Source: Stagnimonas sp965279705 (GTDB taxonomy: Bacteria; Pseudomonadota; Gammaproteobacteria; Nevskiales; Nevskiaceae). Taken from it: a stretch of DNA of 64,000 nucleotides. This document shows positions 40,942 through 48,932 of the stretch, piece by piece. Each line of letters starts with the position of its first letter. Position 1 is the first letter of the stretch. The notes beneath the pieces are model-generated. The model searched no databases. It was not told where the DNA came from and saw only the letters and a list, made by a program, of their open reading frames with translations. A program made the position numbers and the translations under genes. Location of the stretch: contig OZ257257.1 of the NCBI GenBank assembly GCA_965279705.1, positions 1,054,001 through 1,118,000 on the forward strand, read 5' to 3'.

Positions 40942-42217
40942 GGCTTTTGCGCACGTCGTAGCGGCATCGCAGCGGCTCGCCGGCTACGGCGATTCGCGTA
41001 TTACCGTGCCTGGCGGTTCGCTGAATTCAGTAACCACGATTGGCGACGAGGCGGCGCCCGAAAGCGCTGGCCTCACGCAGGTAAAGATCGACAAGATCGT
41101 TGCAGACCTTGAAGCCCTGTATCGCAGTGGCGCGCATCCCGGCATGACCTTCGCCCTGCGCAAGGGCGGCAAGCTGGTGCTTAACCGCGCCCTCGGCCAT
41201 GCGCGTGGCAATGCGCCCAGCGACGCGCGCGATGCCGAGAAAGTGCTCATCAAGCCGGAAACGCCGGTCTGCCTGTTCTCGGCCTCCAAGGCCGTGACGG
41301 CGATCCTCGCCCACAAGCTGGCGGAAGAGGGCGGCATCGAGCTCGACGCCCCCGTCGCTCGCTACTGGCCCGCATTCGGCCGCAAGGGCAAGGCGCTCAT
41401 CACCGTGCGCGACATCCTGAGCCATCGCGGCGGCATCCCCGGCCTGGCGCTCGATCCGCAAGACCGCGCCGTCGAAAAGCTCAACGACTGGGACTGGATC
41501 TGCGATCACATCGCCAACGCCAAAGTGGGCCGTCTGCGCATGGTCGCCTACCACGCCATCACTGGCGGTTTCGTCATCGGCGAGATCATCCAGCGCGTCA
41601 CCGGCAAGCCGATGACCGCGTATCACGAAGAGAAGCTGCGCAAGCCTTTAGGCATGAAGCACTTCACCTATGGCCTTCCCACAAAGTATCGCGGCGACGT
41701 GGCTGTGAACGCCGCCGCCGGCATGCCGGTGCTGTTTCCGATCGCGCCGGTGCTGGAGCGCGCGTTGATCGTGCCGTTTGAAGAGGTAGTGGCCGCCAGT
41801 AATACCGACGCCTTCATGGATGCGGTGATTCCGGCTGGCAACATCTACGCGACGGCGGAGGAAACCAGCCGTTTCTTCCAGATGCTGCTCGATGGCGGCG
41901 TCTACAACGGCAAGGTCATCCTGAAAAACGAAACCATTACTCGTGCAGTGAAGCCGGTGGGTTACCCGATCCCCGATGCGACGCTGATGATCCCCATGCA
42001 CTACAGCGAGGGCATGATGATGGGTGGGGCCATGAGCCTGTACGGGCCGTTCACCACGGGCGCATACGGGCATCTGGGTTTCATGAACATTCTGGGCTGG
42101 GCCGACCCGAGGCGGGATATTTCTTGCGCGCTATTGGTGACCGGCAAGGCGGTACTTGGTCCACATTTGCTGCCGTGGATGAAGTTGCTGGCTACCATCG
42201 GCGCGCAAACCAAGTAG
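40922..42217 (+). CDS. serine hydrolase of the class C beta-lactamase/EstB family
   Basis: The 431-residue protein starts at ATG 40922, preceded by GAGGAGAGA and overlapping the acidic gene. The active-site motif SASK places the nucleophile at Ser120 and the general base at Lys123. A Tyr-containing YHAITGG near residue 203 corresponds to the Y-x-N region, and a GAYGHLGF segment near 381 matches the third (H-x-G) motif. This family includes esterases, DD-peptidases and lactone hydrolases as well as beta-lactamases. No signal peptide is seen, so a cytoplasmic esterase is more likely than a resistance enzyme. Confidence 0.86.
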   Translation: MVRGIPEAFAHVVAASQRLAGYGDSRITVPGGSLNSVTTIGDEAAPESAGLTQVKIDKIVADLEALYRSGAHPGMTFALRKGGKLVLNRALGHARGNAPSDARDAEKVLIKPETPVCLFSASKAVTAILAHKLAEEGGIELDAPVARYWPAFGRKGKALITVRDILSHRGGIPGLALDPQDRAVEKLNDWDWICDHIANAKVGRLRMVAYHAITGGFVIGEIIQRVTGKPMTAYHEEKLRKPLGMKHFTYGLPTKYRGDVAVNAAAGMPVLFPIAPVLERALIVPFEEVVAASNTDAFMDAVIPAGNIYATAEETSRFFQMLLDGGVYNGKVILKNETITRAVKPVGYPIPDATLMIPMHYSEGMMMGGAMSLYGPFTTGAYGHLGFMNILGWADPRRDISCALLVTGKAVLGPHLLPWMKLLATIGAQTK

Positions 42218-42226
42218 CTGCAACGT

Positions 42227-42267
42227 CAGGCAAAAAAAGGCCGCGCAGTGCGCGGCTTTTTTGCCTG
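42227..42267. terminator. bidirectional terminator after the serine hydrolase
   Basis: The stem GCCGCGC/GCGCGGC (42240-42246 with 42250-42256) is flanked by an A-run upstream and a T-run downstream, so it can work in both directions. In the empty (pre-integration) chromosome it would also lie downstream of the minus-strand CAU tRNA now found at 51696-51772. Confidence 0.88.
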
Positions 42268-42273
42268 AGAAGC

Positions 42274-42288
42274 CTGGTAGTGATGGGC
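42274..42288 (+). repeat. left attachment repeat (15 bp)
   Basis: CTGGTAGTGATGGGC is identical to 51695-51709, the tRNA(CAU) 3' end including CCA. Flanking bases differ, so the shared core is 15 bp. This copy begins seven bases past the bidirectional terminator. Confidence 0.85.
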
Positions 42289-42579
42289 TCACCCAACAAC
42301 TAAAGCTATCTGCTTGTCTTGATTGAAAATAGTTAATGGAGCTTTTCAGTGTTGCTCGAAAAGTTACCCGACAGCGCGTTTCAACAAGTGATTTTTAAGA
42401 CAAGTTGCCTGAGATCACCATTAATCAGCGTAGCAATCATTGGTATGTTTCGGACGAGTGGTCCATTGTCGATCATATTTGTGGGCCAAGTTGCGCAACG
42501 TTTCGCGCTTCGCCTACACCGAACCCAAGTTGCAACTGCCTGAGCACTGTTTACAACGCAACAAAATCTTGAAGAGAGA
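42289..42579. other. left terminal region of the element, no gene called
   Basis: This 291-bp stretch has no convincing gene; a 64-codon frame at 42349-42543 lacks a ribosome-binding site. It holds one copy of AAGTTACCCG (42361-42370), which recurs twice at the other end. It also holds AAGTTGC-type variants, two of them inside short palindromes (TTGCGCAA and AGTTGCAACT). These look like recombinase or excisionase binding sites, by inference. Confidence 0.5.
42361..42370 (+). repeat. AAGTTACCCG terminal repeat, left copy
   Basis: The same ten bases occur at 51559-51568 and 51571-51580 near the right end. It lies 72 bases inside the left attachment core. Confidence 0.55.
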
Positions 42580-43002
42580 ATGGCCCAAGAACTGTTGTCG
42601 ATCACGGACGAGTTGGTAATCACCCCAGACGAAGTGGAACTCTCACGCCTTGTCATGTACTACCCCACCTATGAGTGGGAACACCGCAATGCTTTGCTTA
42701 GCGGTTACTTCAGAGGGCGCACATCCACGCAATTGGTCCTCGACAAGCTCGCTGCGTTAAATATCGATGTGGATTCTTGCTCGGGGCGGAGCCTCGGTGG
42801 CCATGCACGGTGGGTGAGATACAAGGTCAAGAAGACCATCGTGCGCCTCCTATACCTTCGACTTCGATTGGATCAGAAGTTCTCCCAAGTGGATGCCAAT
42901 CGGTCCCTCTTAAATCGTTGGGGGTCCGACATCTCGAAGTCTGACGACGCTGGCCAATCGGCGTTACGGAAGATGACGCATTCCCCCCTGCTGGACACTT
43001 AG
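42580..43002 (+). CDS. hypothetical island protein, 140 residues
   Basis: ATG 42580 is preceded by GAAGAGAG, a good ribosome-binding site. The protein is soluble and basic in its second half (RWVRYKVKKTIVRLLYLRLRLDQKF near 90-114), with no recognised domain. A WEHRNALLSGYFRGRTSTQLVLDKL segment looks like a helix-turn-helix-type region, but I cannot assign it. It is the first gene inside the left end of the element. Confidence 0.55.
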   Translation: MAQELLSITDELVITPDEVELSRLVMYYPTYEWEHRNALLSGYFRGRTSTQLVLDKLAALNIDVDSCSGRSLGGHARWVRYKVKKTIVRLLYLRLRLDQKFSQVDANRSLLNRWGSDISKSDDAGQSALRKMTHSPLLDT

Positions 43003-43020
43003 ATTCTCGCAGCAGCTTTC

Positions 43021-43054
43021 AGCACTTTCCCGCTCTTGCCAGCACATTCCCGCT
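43021..43054 (+). repeat. tandem 14-bp repeat upstream of the AlpA-like gene
   Basis: AGCACTTTCCCGCT (43021-43034) and AGCACATTCCCGCT (43041-43054) differ at one base and are spaced by 20 bp, about two helical turns. They lie about 70 bp before the AlpA-like gene and may be a regulator binding site. Confidence 0.5.
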
Positions 43055-43121
43055 GAAATACTCGCGGTTGAAAGTCGGCCTCCTTATCTTCCCTGCACAG
43101 TTTCTAGGAAGTGCGAGATCG

Positions 43122-43298
43122 ATGACGTTGCTCCGTCGCCATGCTGTAACCGCCATGACTGGATTGCCGAGGTCGACCCTCTATTTGGCTATCAGCAAGG
43201 GTCAGTTCCCAAAGCCCGTGTCCATTGGCACGCGCTCGGTCGCGTGGCGCAGCGACGAGGTTGAAGCGTGGATCAACGAACGCTGCGTCAGGAAATAA
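43122..43298 (+). CDS. AlpA-family helix-turn-helix regulator
   Basis: The 58-residue protein from ATG 43122 reads LLRRHAVTAMTGLPRSTLYLAISKGQFPKPVSIGTRSVAWRSDEVEAWI. This is the standard AlpA/phage excisionase-like winged HTH, in which the first helix pair recognises DNA and the SVAW segment forms the wing. AlpA proteins in P4-like islands activate integrase or act as excisionases. An in-frame GTG-like start at 43068 would add 18 residues that do not match the family. Confidence 0.85.
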   Translation: MTLLRRHAVTAMTGLPRSTLYLAISKGQFPKPVSIGTRSVAWRSDEVEAWINERCVRK

Positions 43299-43395
43299 CA
43301 AACTTTCTTTACCGACGCAGCAGTTGCAGATTTTCTCGCGGCTCGCGCTGCATTTTCTAACACCACACCGGCCCGCAAAGGCATGGAGGTATCCC

Positions 43396-44415
43396 ATGGT
43401 TGCTAGTGCGAAGGGCAGTAACGTTGTTTTTCTGAAGGCTGGAAATCCGAATGCTAAAGAAGACAAAAAAGCTTTCAGTAAATCGGTAGGCGCTAGTAAA
43501 TCGTGGGCGGCGGAGCAGCTCATTACCGACTACTTATCTGACTGCGACAAGGTCGAAGCAAAGCAGATGTCGGCAACAGCCCTCCAAGACAAGTATCGGC
43601 TGACATACAGCTCTTGGAAAAACATGAAAACGCGGTGCAAGAAGCATGGTTTTCTGTTGTCGCAAGAATTCGAGGAGTTTCGCTGGTTTCTCCGCCACTG
43701 TGGTCCGAGGCTGCACGAGAAATTCTCGCTCGACCGCATTGACTACAACGATCTCGAATACGGGCCGGGTAAGGTCGAATGGCGTGACGACTATGCCCAG
43801 AACAACAACAAGGGCAATAACGTATGGCTCACCAGCAAGACTGGGGAAAAGCACACGATTGCTCAGTGGTCAAAGATCAAAAATATGAACCCCTCCAGCA
43901 TGTACAAACACCACAAGGCAGGCTGGTCGGATCAGGAGGTGCTCGACGGCAAGTGCAACATGAAGGCAAAGGCTAGTCCTTCCAAACCCGATGTATGGGC
44001 TCATACCCCGTGGCCAATAGGGAAGGAGATGCATTGCGAGCAAGTTTGGACCCGCGATGGGTTGCTTGAGGACACCCGCGAGGAATGGTTCTTGAGGCGG
44101 GCGGAAGGCAATCACACGCGCGCAAGACTCGCCTACGAGGAAATCGACCTGAAATTGCGCGAGCTTTACGAACTTGCCGATTGCTATGGTGTTGATGTGG
44201 ATAAAAAGCGTGTCAACGAACTTCAGGCACCTCGCGCTGCGGCCATGGTTGTATTGAAACGCGCCGCGGACGTGCTCCGCAGCGCCAAAGAGCACGAGCA
44301 CTATCGCCGGAGGCTGGCTGCTGTGGCTGAATCAGCGTCCGCGAAAGACCGAAAGTCGTTCATCAGCTTTAATCCCAAGCCTCCTCGGCTACCGTCACAT
44401 CAGGTGGTCGTATAG
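43396..44415 (+). CDS. island protein with AP2/HNH-like DNA-binding segment
   Basis: ATG 43396 has GGAGG seven bases upstream, giving 339 residues. A longer frame from 43225 overlaps the AlpA gene and was rejected. Around residues 112-150 the text FSLDRIDYNDLEYGPGKVEW and NNNKGNNVWLTSKTGEKHTIA resembles the C-terminal part of phage HNH/AP2 proteins. In those a LDRID-x-YxPxNxRW motif precedes a three-stranded DNA-binding sheet. The rest is charged and helical. I do not recognise a full-length family. A nuclease or DNA-binding role is inferred from this segment only. Confidence 0.55.
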   Translation: MVASAKGSNVVFLKAGNPNAKEDKKAFSKSVGASKSWAAEQLITDYLSDCDKVEAKQMSATALQDKYRLTYSSWKNMKTRCKKHGFLLSQEFEEFRWFLRHCGPRLHEKFSLDRIDYNDLEYGPGKVEWRDDYAQNNNKGNNVWLTSKTGEKHTIAQWSKIKNMNPSSMYKHHKAGWSDQEVLDGKCNMKAKASPSKPDVWAHTPWPIGKEMHCEQVWTRDGLLEDTREEWFLRRAEGNHTRARLAYEEIDLKLRELYELADCYGVDVDKKRVNELQAPRAAAMVVLKRAADVLRSAKEHEHYRRRLAAVAESASAKDRKSFISFNPKPPRLPSHQVVV

Positions 44416-44475
44416 ATATCCGGCTTCGGGGAAAGCGCTGCATCAAATAAAGTCATTGAAAGCAATAAAGATTCT

Positions 44476-44504
44476 TTGACAATCGCTACTATCTTTTATA
44501 TAGT
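44476..44504 (+). promoter_or_regulatory. strong sigma70 promoter of the second recombinase operon
   Basis: TTGACA (44476-44481) and TATAGT (44499-44504) are separated by 17 bases. The inverted repeat CTACTAT/ATAGTAG (44486-44492 with 44500-44506) overlaps the -10 element and is a candidate operator. Confidence 0.8.
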
Positions 44505-44525
44505 AGATATCCAAGCCGTGGAGCG

Positions 44526-45515
44526 TTGACAATCGATAACACCTCATTATCGAAGCCAGATTCGTCAGTCCAATTGATAGTTAAAAACTATCAAAATTGT
44601 GCAATTAATTGCACAGAACTATCGTCTGACTCCGTGCTTGCACGGTACTTAGACGCGAGTCTCGCCTCAAATTCAAAGCGAGCCTATACATCTGACCTTC
44701 GCGCTTTTGCAGCTGCTGGAGGGAAAATCCCCTCTACCCCAGCGATGGTCGCTGCTTACTTAGCCGACCAAGCCACGGGTCGGTCGCCTTTCACACTGGC
44801 TCGTCGTCTGGTCGCAATCGGCAAGGCGCACACCGGTCAGGGCATGCCCAATCCCTGCAACACCGAAATTGTCAGGGCTACGCTTCGCGGAATTCGTCGT
44901 ACTCACGGCACCTCACAGCGTCAGGTTGATCCGCTCCTTCGTGAAGACTTGTTTTCCCTCCTACCGCTGATCCCCGAATCCACCAAGGGTATCCGCGACC
45001 GGGCGTTGTTGCTGATTGGGTTTGCTTCTGCGCTACGGCGAAGCGAACTTGCAAACGTAGGCTTCGATGACCTGCGATTCGTTGCCGAGGGTCTGGTGCT
45101 TCGCCTGCGCAAATCGAAGACCGACCAAGAAGCGGCCGGTCGTGATATCGGCATTCCCTACGGCCGTTCGCGCGCCTGCCCGGTCAAGGCGCTGAAAGCG
45201 TGGCTCGATCATGCGGGCATATCGGCGGGGCCGGTGTTCCGGTCTATCAGGAAAGGCGGACACATCCAGACCGCTGCAATGACCGGCCAAAGCATCGCGA
45301 TTCTGGTGAAGGCATACGCCACGGCCGCCGGTCTCGATGGAACAAGATTCGCAGGACACAGTTTGCGTGCCGGATTGCTGACCTCGGCGGCCAAGGCTGG
45401 GGTGTCGAGCTGGAAGCTTAGAGCGCAGTCGGGACACCGCAGTGAAGCGATGTTGGCGCGTTACGTCCGCGATGGGGATTTATTCGTCGATAACGCTGCC
45501 GGGGCAGTCCTGTGA
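44526..45515 (+). CDS. tyrosine recombinase/integrase (second in the element)
   Basis: The 329-residue frame starts with TTG 44526 after GGAG. It has an N-terminal SAM-like domain (ARYLDASLASNSKRAYTSDLRAF near 38-60) and a C-terminal catalytic domain. In the latter, ALRRSEL carries the first arginine (about 170), HSLRAGLLTSAAKAG the H-x-x-R pair (about 279) and GHRSEAMLARYVRDG the histidine and the tyrosine nucleophile (about 302-311). All catalytic residues are intact. The first 30-35 codons overlap two palindromes, so the true start may be GTG 44634. It is not the tRNA-adjacent integrase. Confidence 0.9.
   Translation: MTIDNTSLSKPDSSVQLIVKNYQNCAINCTELSSDSVLARYLDASLASNSKRAYTSDLRAFAAAGGKIPSTPAMVAAYLADQATGRSPFTLARRLVAIGKAHTGQGMPNPCNTEIVRATLRGIRRTHGTSQRQVDPLLREDLFSLLPLIPESTKGIRDRALLLIGFASALRRSELANVGFDDLRFVAEGLVLRLRKSKTDQEAAGRDIGIPYGRSRACPVKALKAWLDHAGISAGPVFRSIRKGGHIQTAAMTGQSIAILVKAYATAAGLDGTRFAGHSLRAGLLTSAAKAGVSSWKLRAQSGHRSEAMLARYVRDGDLFVDNAAGAVL
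44574..44615. repeat. two adjacent palindromes near the start of the second recombinase
   Basis: GATAGTT-AAA-AACTATC spans 44574-44592 region (arms 44576-44582 and 44586-44592). TGTGCAATTAATTGCACA at 44598-44615 is a perfect 18-bp palindrome. The GTGCAA half-site of the latter recurs as GTGCAAATTTGCAC ahead of the other integrase. Confidence 0.7.
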
Positions 45516-45904
45516 AAAGGTCTGACTGTCCGCTACCGCCACTGCTCGTATTGCTGCTTGGCACCAACGCAGAACCGCCGAGGGCTAAGGGTTGGTATAA
45601 CGGCTTCAGCCCCTCACAACGGGAGGCACTTCGCAAGACGATGGTTCGTGCAATACAGGTCGGCGCGCTTCCTCCGCCGAGTGGCCCTTGCACGTTGTGC
45701 GGCGACCCCGACGTGCCGGTCGAATATCACTCCGAATCCTACGCGTTGCCGTACTCATGGGTTCAGCCGGCGATGTTCGCAGTTTGTCGAAATTGCCACC
45801 GGTCGAAATTGCACAGGCGATTCAGTGATCCCGAGCTTTGGCGTGCATTTGTGGAGCACGTTCGGCTGGGTGGTTACGCGCGCAGTTTTCGCACGGCTGC
45901 ATGA
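45512..45904 (+). CDS. HNH-like zinc protein, 130 residues
   Basis: GTG 45512 overlaps the recombinase stop by four bases, so the two are coupled. Residues CTLCGDPDVPVEYHSESY near 60-77 and CRNCHRSKLHRRF near 91-103 give two CxxC pairs and histidines in the order expected of an HNH/treble-clef fold. Whether it cuts DNA or only binds zinc and DNA is not clear. Coupling to a tyrosine recombinase is unusual; an accessory role in recombination, or a separate defence role, are both possible. Confidence 0.65.
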   Translation: MKRSDCPLPPLLVLLLGTNAEPPRAKGWYNGFSPSQREALRKTMVRAIQVGALPPPSGPCTLCGDPDVPVEYHSESYALPYSWVQPAMFAVCRNCHRSKLHRRFSDPELWRAFVEHVRLGGYARSFRTAA

Positions 45905-46026
45905 CCTCAGAACAATGTTAGAGCCCCTGTTTTTCAGCACGCTCCATCGTCAGCGCCGCAAGCCGTTTGACCCGACTCCCTGTCCATGGCTATTGGCCTT
46001 CCATCTCTGTATCGTTACCCCGCTCT

Positions 46027-47028
46027 ATGTCTCAACCTAAAAAGAAAACAGGTCCTCGACCTGTAAAGACCTCATCAGACTTGAGCCGGCCTGCGACGAA
46101 GGCGAATGAGGCCATGCATCCTAAAGTGATGTCCGACAAAGCATTCAAGTCGAAGCTATTACTGGAAGCTGCTTACTACTCTGATGACAATGTTTTAGTC
46201 CTTCACATGGATGTAAGGGAAGGACTCAAGTTGCTCAAGGAGGCAGGGGTTAAGGTCAACTGTGTGGTGACTTCACCACCTTTCTACGGGCAGCGCGACT
46301 ACGGAGTCGACAAGCAGATTGGCCTCGAATCTCACCCAGCTGAGTTCGTCGCTGCCTTGGCTGAAGTCTTTGATGCGACGGGCAGTGTACTGGCCGAGAA
46401 CGGCAGCCTTTGGGTAAATATTGGCGACACTTATTGGAGTGGCAAAGGGGAGCATCGCAGCGGTGAATTGAAGCAGTCAGCCCGGCGATTCGGTATTCGC
46501 CCGCAAGATAAGAAGGGTGATGGAAAGTGGTGCGTTCCTAAACAGTTACTACTTATTCCTCATCGTTTGGCGATTGAGCTTCAGGATCGTGGGTGGCTCG
46601 TTCGCAACGACAATATTTGGGTCAAGCCAAATCCAATTCCGGACCAAGTGAGAGACAGATGCTCGATGTCACATGAGTATGTTTTTCACTTTGTTAAGCA
46701 GCGGTGGTATTACTTTGACAAGAATTCAGTTGGCCGCGTTTCCGAGACCGGAAGCGTATTGCCTCCGTTAGACACTTGGGAGGTTCCACCGGTCCGAGGC
46801 CAAGCCGCGCGACACAAAGCTCGTTTTTCCGAGGAGCTTGTGCGTATTCCGATACTGACAACTACTCCGCCTCGGGGAGTGGTTTTGGACCCGTTCGCGG
46901 GAAGTGGAACATCATTAGTCTTTGCTCTGAAACAAGGTTTCCGAGCCATTGGCATCGACGCGAACAAGGCTTATTGTGACCTGATGGTTCAGCAGATAAA
47001 GAGTCAAAAAAAGACCATGGTGGTCTAG
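46027..47028 (+). CDS. site-specific DNA methyltransferase (beta-type, N4-C or N6-A)
   Basis: The 333-residue protein has the catalytic motif IV as VVTSPPFYGQRDYG near residues 79-92 and the SAM-binding motif I as VVLDPFAGSGTSLVFALKQGF near 292-312. Motif IV before motif I defines the beta class. TSPPF with the following tyrosine is more typical of N4-cytosine enzymes, but N6-adenine cannot be excluded. A central region (about 140-240) contains the target-recognition part. I chose ATG 46027; a TTG at 45967 and ATG 46111 are alternatives. It precedes the ATPase by 35 bases and is likely part of the same operon. Confidence 0.88.
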   Translation: MSQPKKKTGPRPVKTSSDLSRPATKANEAMHPKVMSDKAFKSKLLLEAAYYSDDNVLVLHMDVREGLKLLKEAGVKVNCVVTSPPFYGQRDYGVDKQIGLESHPAEFVAALAEVFDATGSVLAENGSLWVNIGDTYWSGKGEHRSGELKQSARRFGIRPQDKKGDGKWCVPKQLLLIPHRLAIELQDRGWLVRNDNIWVKPNPIPDQVRDRCSMSHEYVFHFVKQRWYYFDKNSVGRVSETGSVLPPLDTWEVPPVRGQAARHKARFSEELVRIPILTTTPPRGVVLDPFAGSGTSLVFALKQGFRAIGIDANKAYCDLMVQQIKSQKKTMVV

Positions 47029-47063
47029 GCGAATCAAAGGCGTTACTGCCAAGGGGGCGAGAG

Positions 47064-48932
47064 ATGTATCTTTCGGTAAACGCCGTCCTAAGGGCGATCA
47101 ATATTCTGCGCACCGAGGTTCACCCATTTCTTGGGATTACTTACGTTGCTTGCAAGCGTGCTGGCTTGGCTGTGGGATCCCTCGAAGACGTCAGTCTCGA
47201 TAAGCTGACCCGTTCGCACATGGACGAGCAACATAGGATCGATAGGCGTAGTGACTGGTACTTCCAGCCGTTCAAAGGAGGGCCGAGGCTTTGGATAGCA
47301 AAAAAATACCCTTCAAGTGGTCTCCAAACCGTAAATACACAGACCTTTAGCTCCGTGTTTCTGCATCCCCGTGATTCACGTCAATGGGGATTCGCCGCCG
47401 ATTACCTCGACCGAATGGAGGCGCTGCTTAGGCAGAACAAAATCCGGTTTCCAGTTCCAGCAGACGCGCTGGCAGTTTGGCTATACAAGGATTCTGATCT
47501 TGCAGATATCTCTAGCTACGAAGATTTGGTGGAGTTGTTTTTCACGGAATACAACATAACCGAGGCAGAACAAAGCCTGTTGTTCTCCACGATGTCGATG
47601 GAAAGTCAGCTGTCTGAAGGCGAGGCATTTGTAGCTGAGCCTCTAGAGATGACTTCTGTCCTTCATGCTCTGCCGGAGCCTCCGGATGCTCAGGCAGAAG
47701 GTGGGCGAACAATAACCTCCCTGCATTTACAGAATGCCGGCCCCGCCCCTGAAATGACTCTGAATTTTGGGCAACGACTGACAATCATTACCGGTGATAA
47801 CGGACTAGGGAAGTCCTTCCTACTGGACTTTGCTTGGTGGGTCGCGACTGGATTGTGGCCCGATCGAGAGGCAATGCCCCAAGGCAACGATCAAAAGGGA
47901 ACGCCGAAAGTCGATTACACACTCAGTGGCACCTCTGGTCGATTATCAACGTTCACTGCGACATTCGATCGAAACAGCCAGCAATGGGGTCGTCAGCGCG
48001 AAGCTATGACCATTGAAGCACTTGCTGTGTTTTCGCGCGCTGACGGCTCATTTGCGGTTTCAGACCCTATAAGGAGTAAGTTCAATCGTGGCGCCCCGGG
48101 GGTTGGCTGCCTAACTTCCTATGAGGTATGGAACGGCAGGCCGGGTCTAATCGAAGGGTTAATACGCGATTGGATACGTTGGCAGTCGAGCGATAAGAAG
48201 ATTTTTGATCAGTTCGCAGCCGTTCTAAAGCGACTTTCCCCGGAGGACCTAGGCGCGCTTACGCCCGGCAACTCCGTCCGACTGCCGGGTGACCCGCGGG
48301 AAATTCCTACCATCCAACACCGATATGGGACTGTCCCTGTGACACTTGCGTCGTCGGGCGTACAACGTGTTCTGCTCTTGGCCTACCTAATTATTTGGTC
48401 ATGGCAGGAACATGAATTAGCTGCTCGAAACCTAAACCGATTACCTCTTCGGCGGATGATGGTAATAGTTGATGAGCTTGAGGCGCATCTTCATCCCAAA
48501 TGGCAACGAGTAGTGCTTCCGGCATTGATGAGCGTCGGTGATCTGTTGAGCGGCGATCTGGCATTGCAAGCCATCGCTGCAACCCACTCTCCGATGATTC
48601 TTGCGTCAATGGAGTCTTCTTTTGACGCCTCAACAGATGTCCTCTACCACCTATACGGTGTTGAATCTTCTGTGAGGTTAGAAGAGACGCCTTTCGTGAA
48701 ATACGGCGACGCAACAGGCTGGTTGACCTCACCGCTATTTGGATTGCGACAGGCTCGATCGCGTGAAGCGGAGATGGCAATTGAGGAAGCCAAGCGTATT
48801 CAACTTGAGGACGAGCCCAGCTTCGATGAAGTAGAAGCAGTATCAAACAAGCTAAAGCGTCACCTCGGGGGCGAAGACAAGTTTTGGCCTCGTTGGCTTT
48901 ATTTCGCCGAACAGCACGGTGTGAAAATATGA
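47064..48932 (+). CDS. AAA-type (AAA_21/PtuA-like) ATPase with N-terminal extension
   Basis: The 622-residue protein starts at ATG 47064 after GGGGGCGAGAG. An N-terminal region of about 215 residues has no motif I recognise (includes WYFQPFKGGPRLWIAKKYPS). The ATPase core starts RTITSLHLQNAGPAPEMTLN, with Walker A ITGDNGLGKSFLLDFA near 242-257. The C-terminal half has MMVIVDELEAHLHPKWQRV near 464 (Walker B in the ABC/OLD-like form) and AATHSPMILAS near 507 (switch histidine). This is the P-loop arrangement of PtuA, RloA and OLD-type ATPases of defence systems. Its stop overlaps the HNH gene start, which makes a two-protein complex likely. Confidence 0.85.
   Translation: MYLSVNAVLRAINILRTEVHPFLGITYVACKRAGLAVGSLEDVSLDKLTRSHMDEQHRIDRRSDWYFQPFKGGPRLWIAKKYPSSGLQTVNTQTFSSVFLHPRDSRQWGFAADYLDRMEALLRQNKIRFPVPADALAVWLYKDSDLADISSYEDLVELFFTEYNITEAEQSLLFSTMSMESQLSEGEAFVAEPLEMTSVLHALPEPPDAQAEGGRTITSLHLQNAGPAPEMTLNFGQRLTIITGDNGLGKSFLLDFAWWVATGLWPDREAMPQGNDQKGTPKVDYTLSGTSGRLSTFTATFDRNSQQWGRQREAMTIEALAVFSRADGSFAVSDPIRSKFNRGAPGVGCLTSYEVWNGRPGLIEGLIRDWIRWQSSDKKIFDQFAAVLKRLSPEDLGALTPGNSVRLPGDPREIPTIQHRYGTVPVTLASSGVQRVLLLAYLIIWSWQEHELAARNLNRLPLRRMMVIVDELEAHLHPKWQRVVLPALMSVGDLLSGDLALQAIAATHSPMILASMESSFDASTDVLYHLYGVESSVRLEETPFVKYGDATGWLTSPLFGLRQARSREAEMAIEEAKRIQLEDEPSFDEVEAVSNKLKRHLGGEDKFWPRWLYFAEQHGVKI

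Noticed and set aside
40922..42217. Interpretation of the serine hydrolase as a resistance beta-lactamase
   Set aside because: No signal peptide is seen and the motif context fits EstB-like esterases at least as well.
42349..42543. 64-codon plus-strand frame at the left end of the element
   Set aside because: No ribosome-binding site, no recognisable motif, and it covers the terminal repeats.
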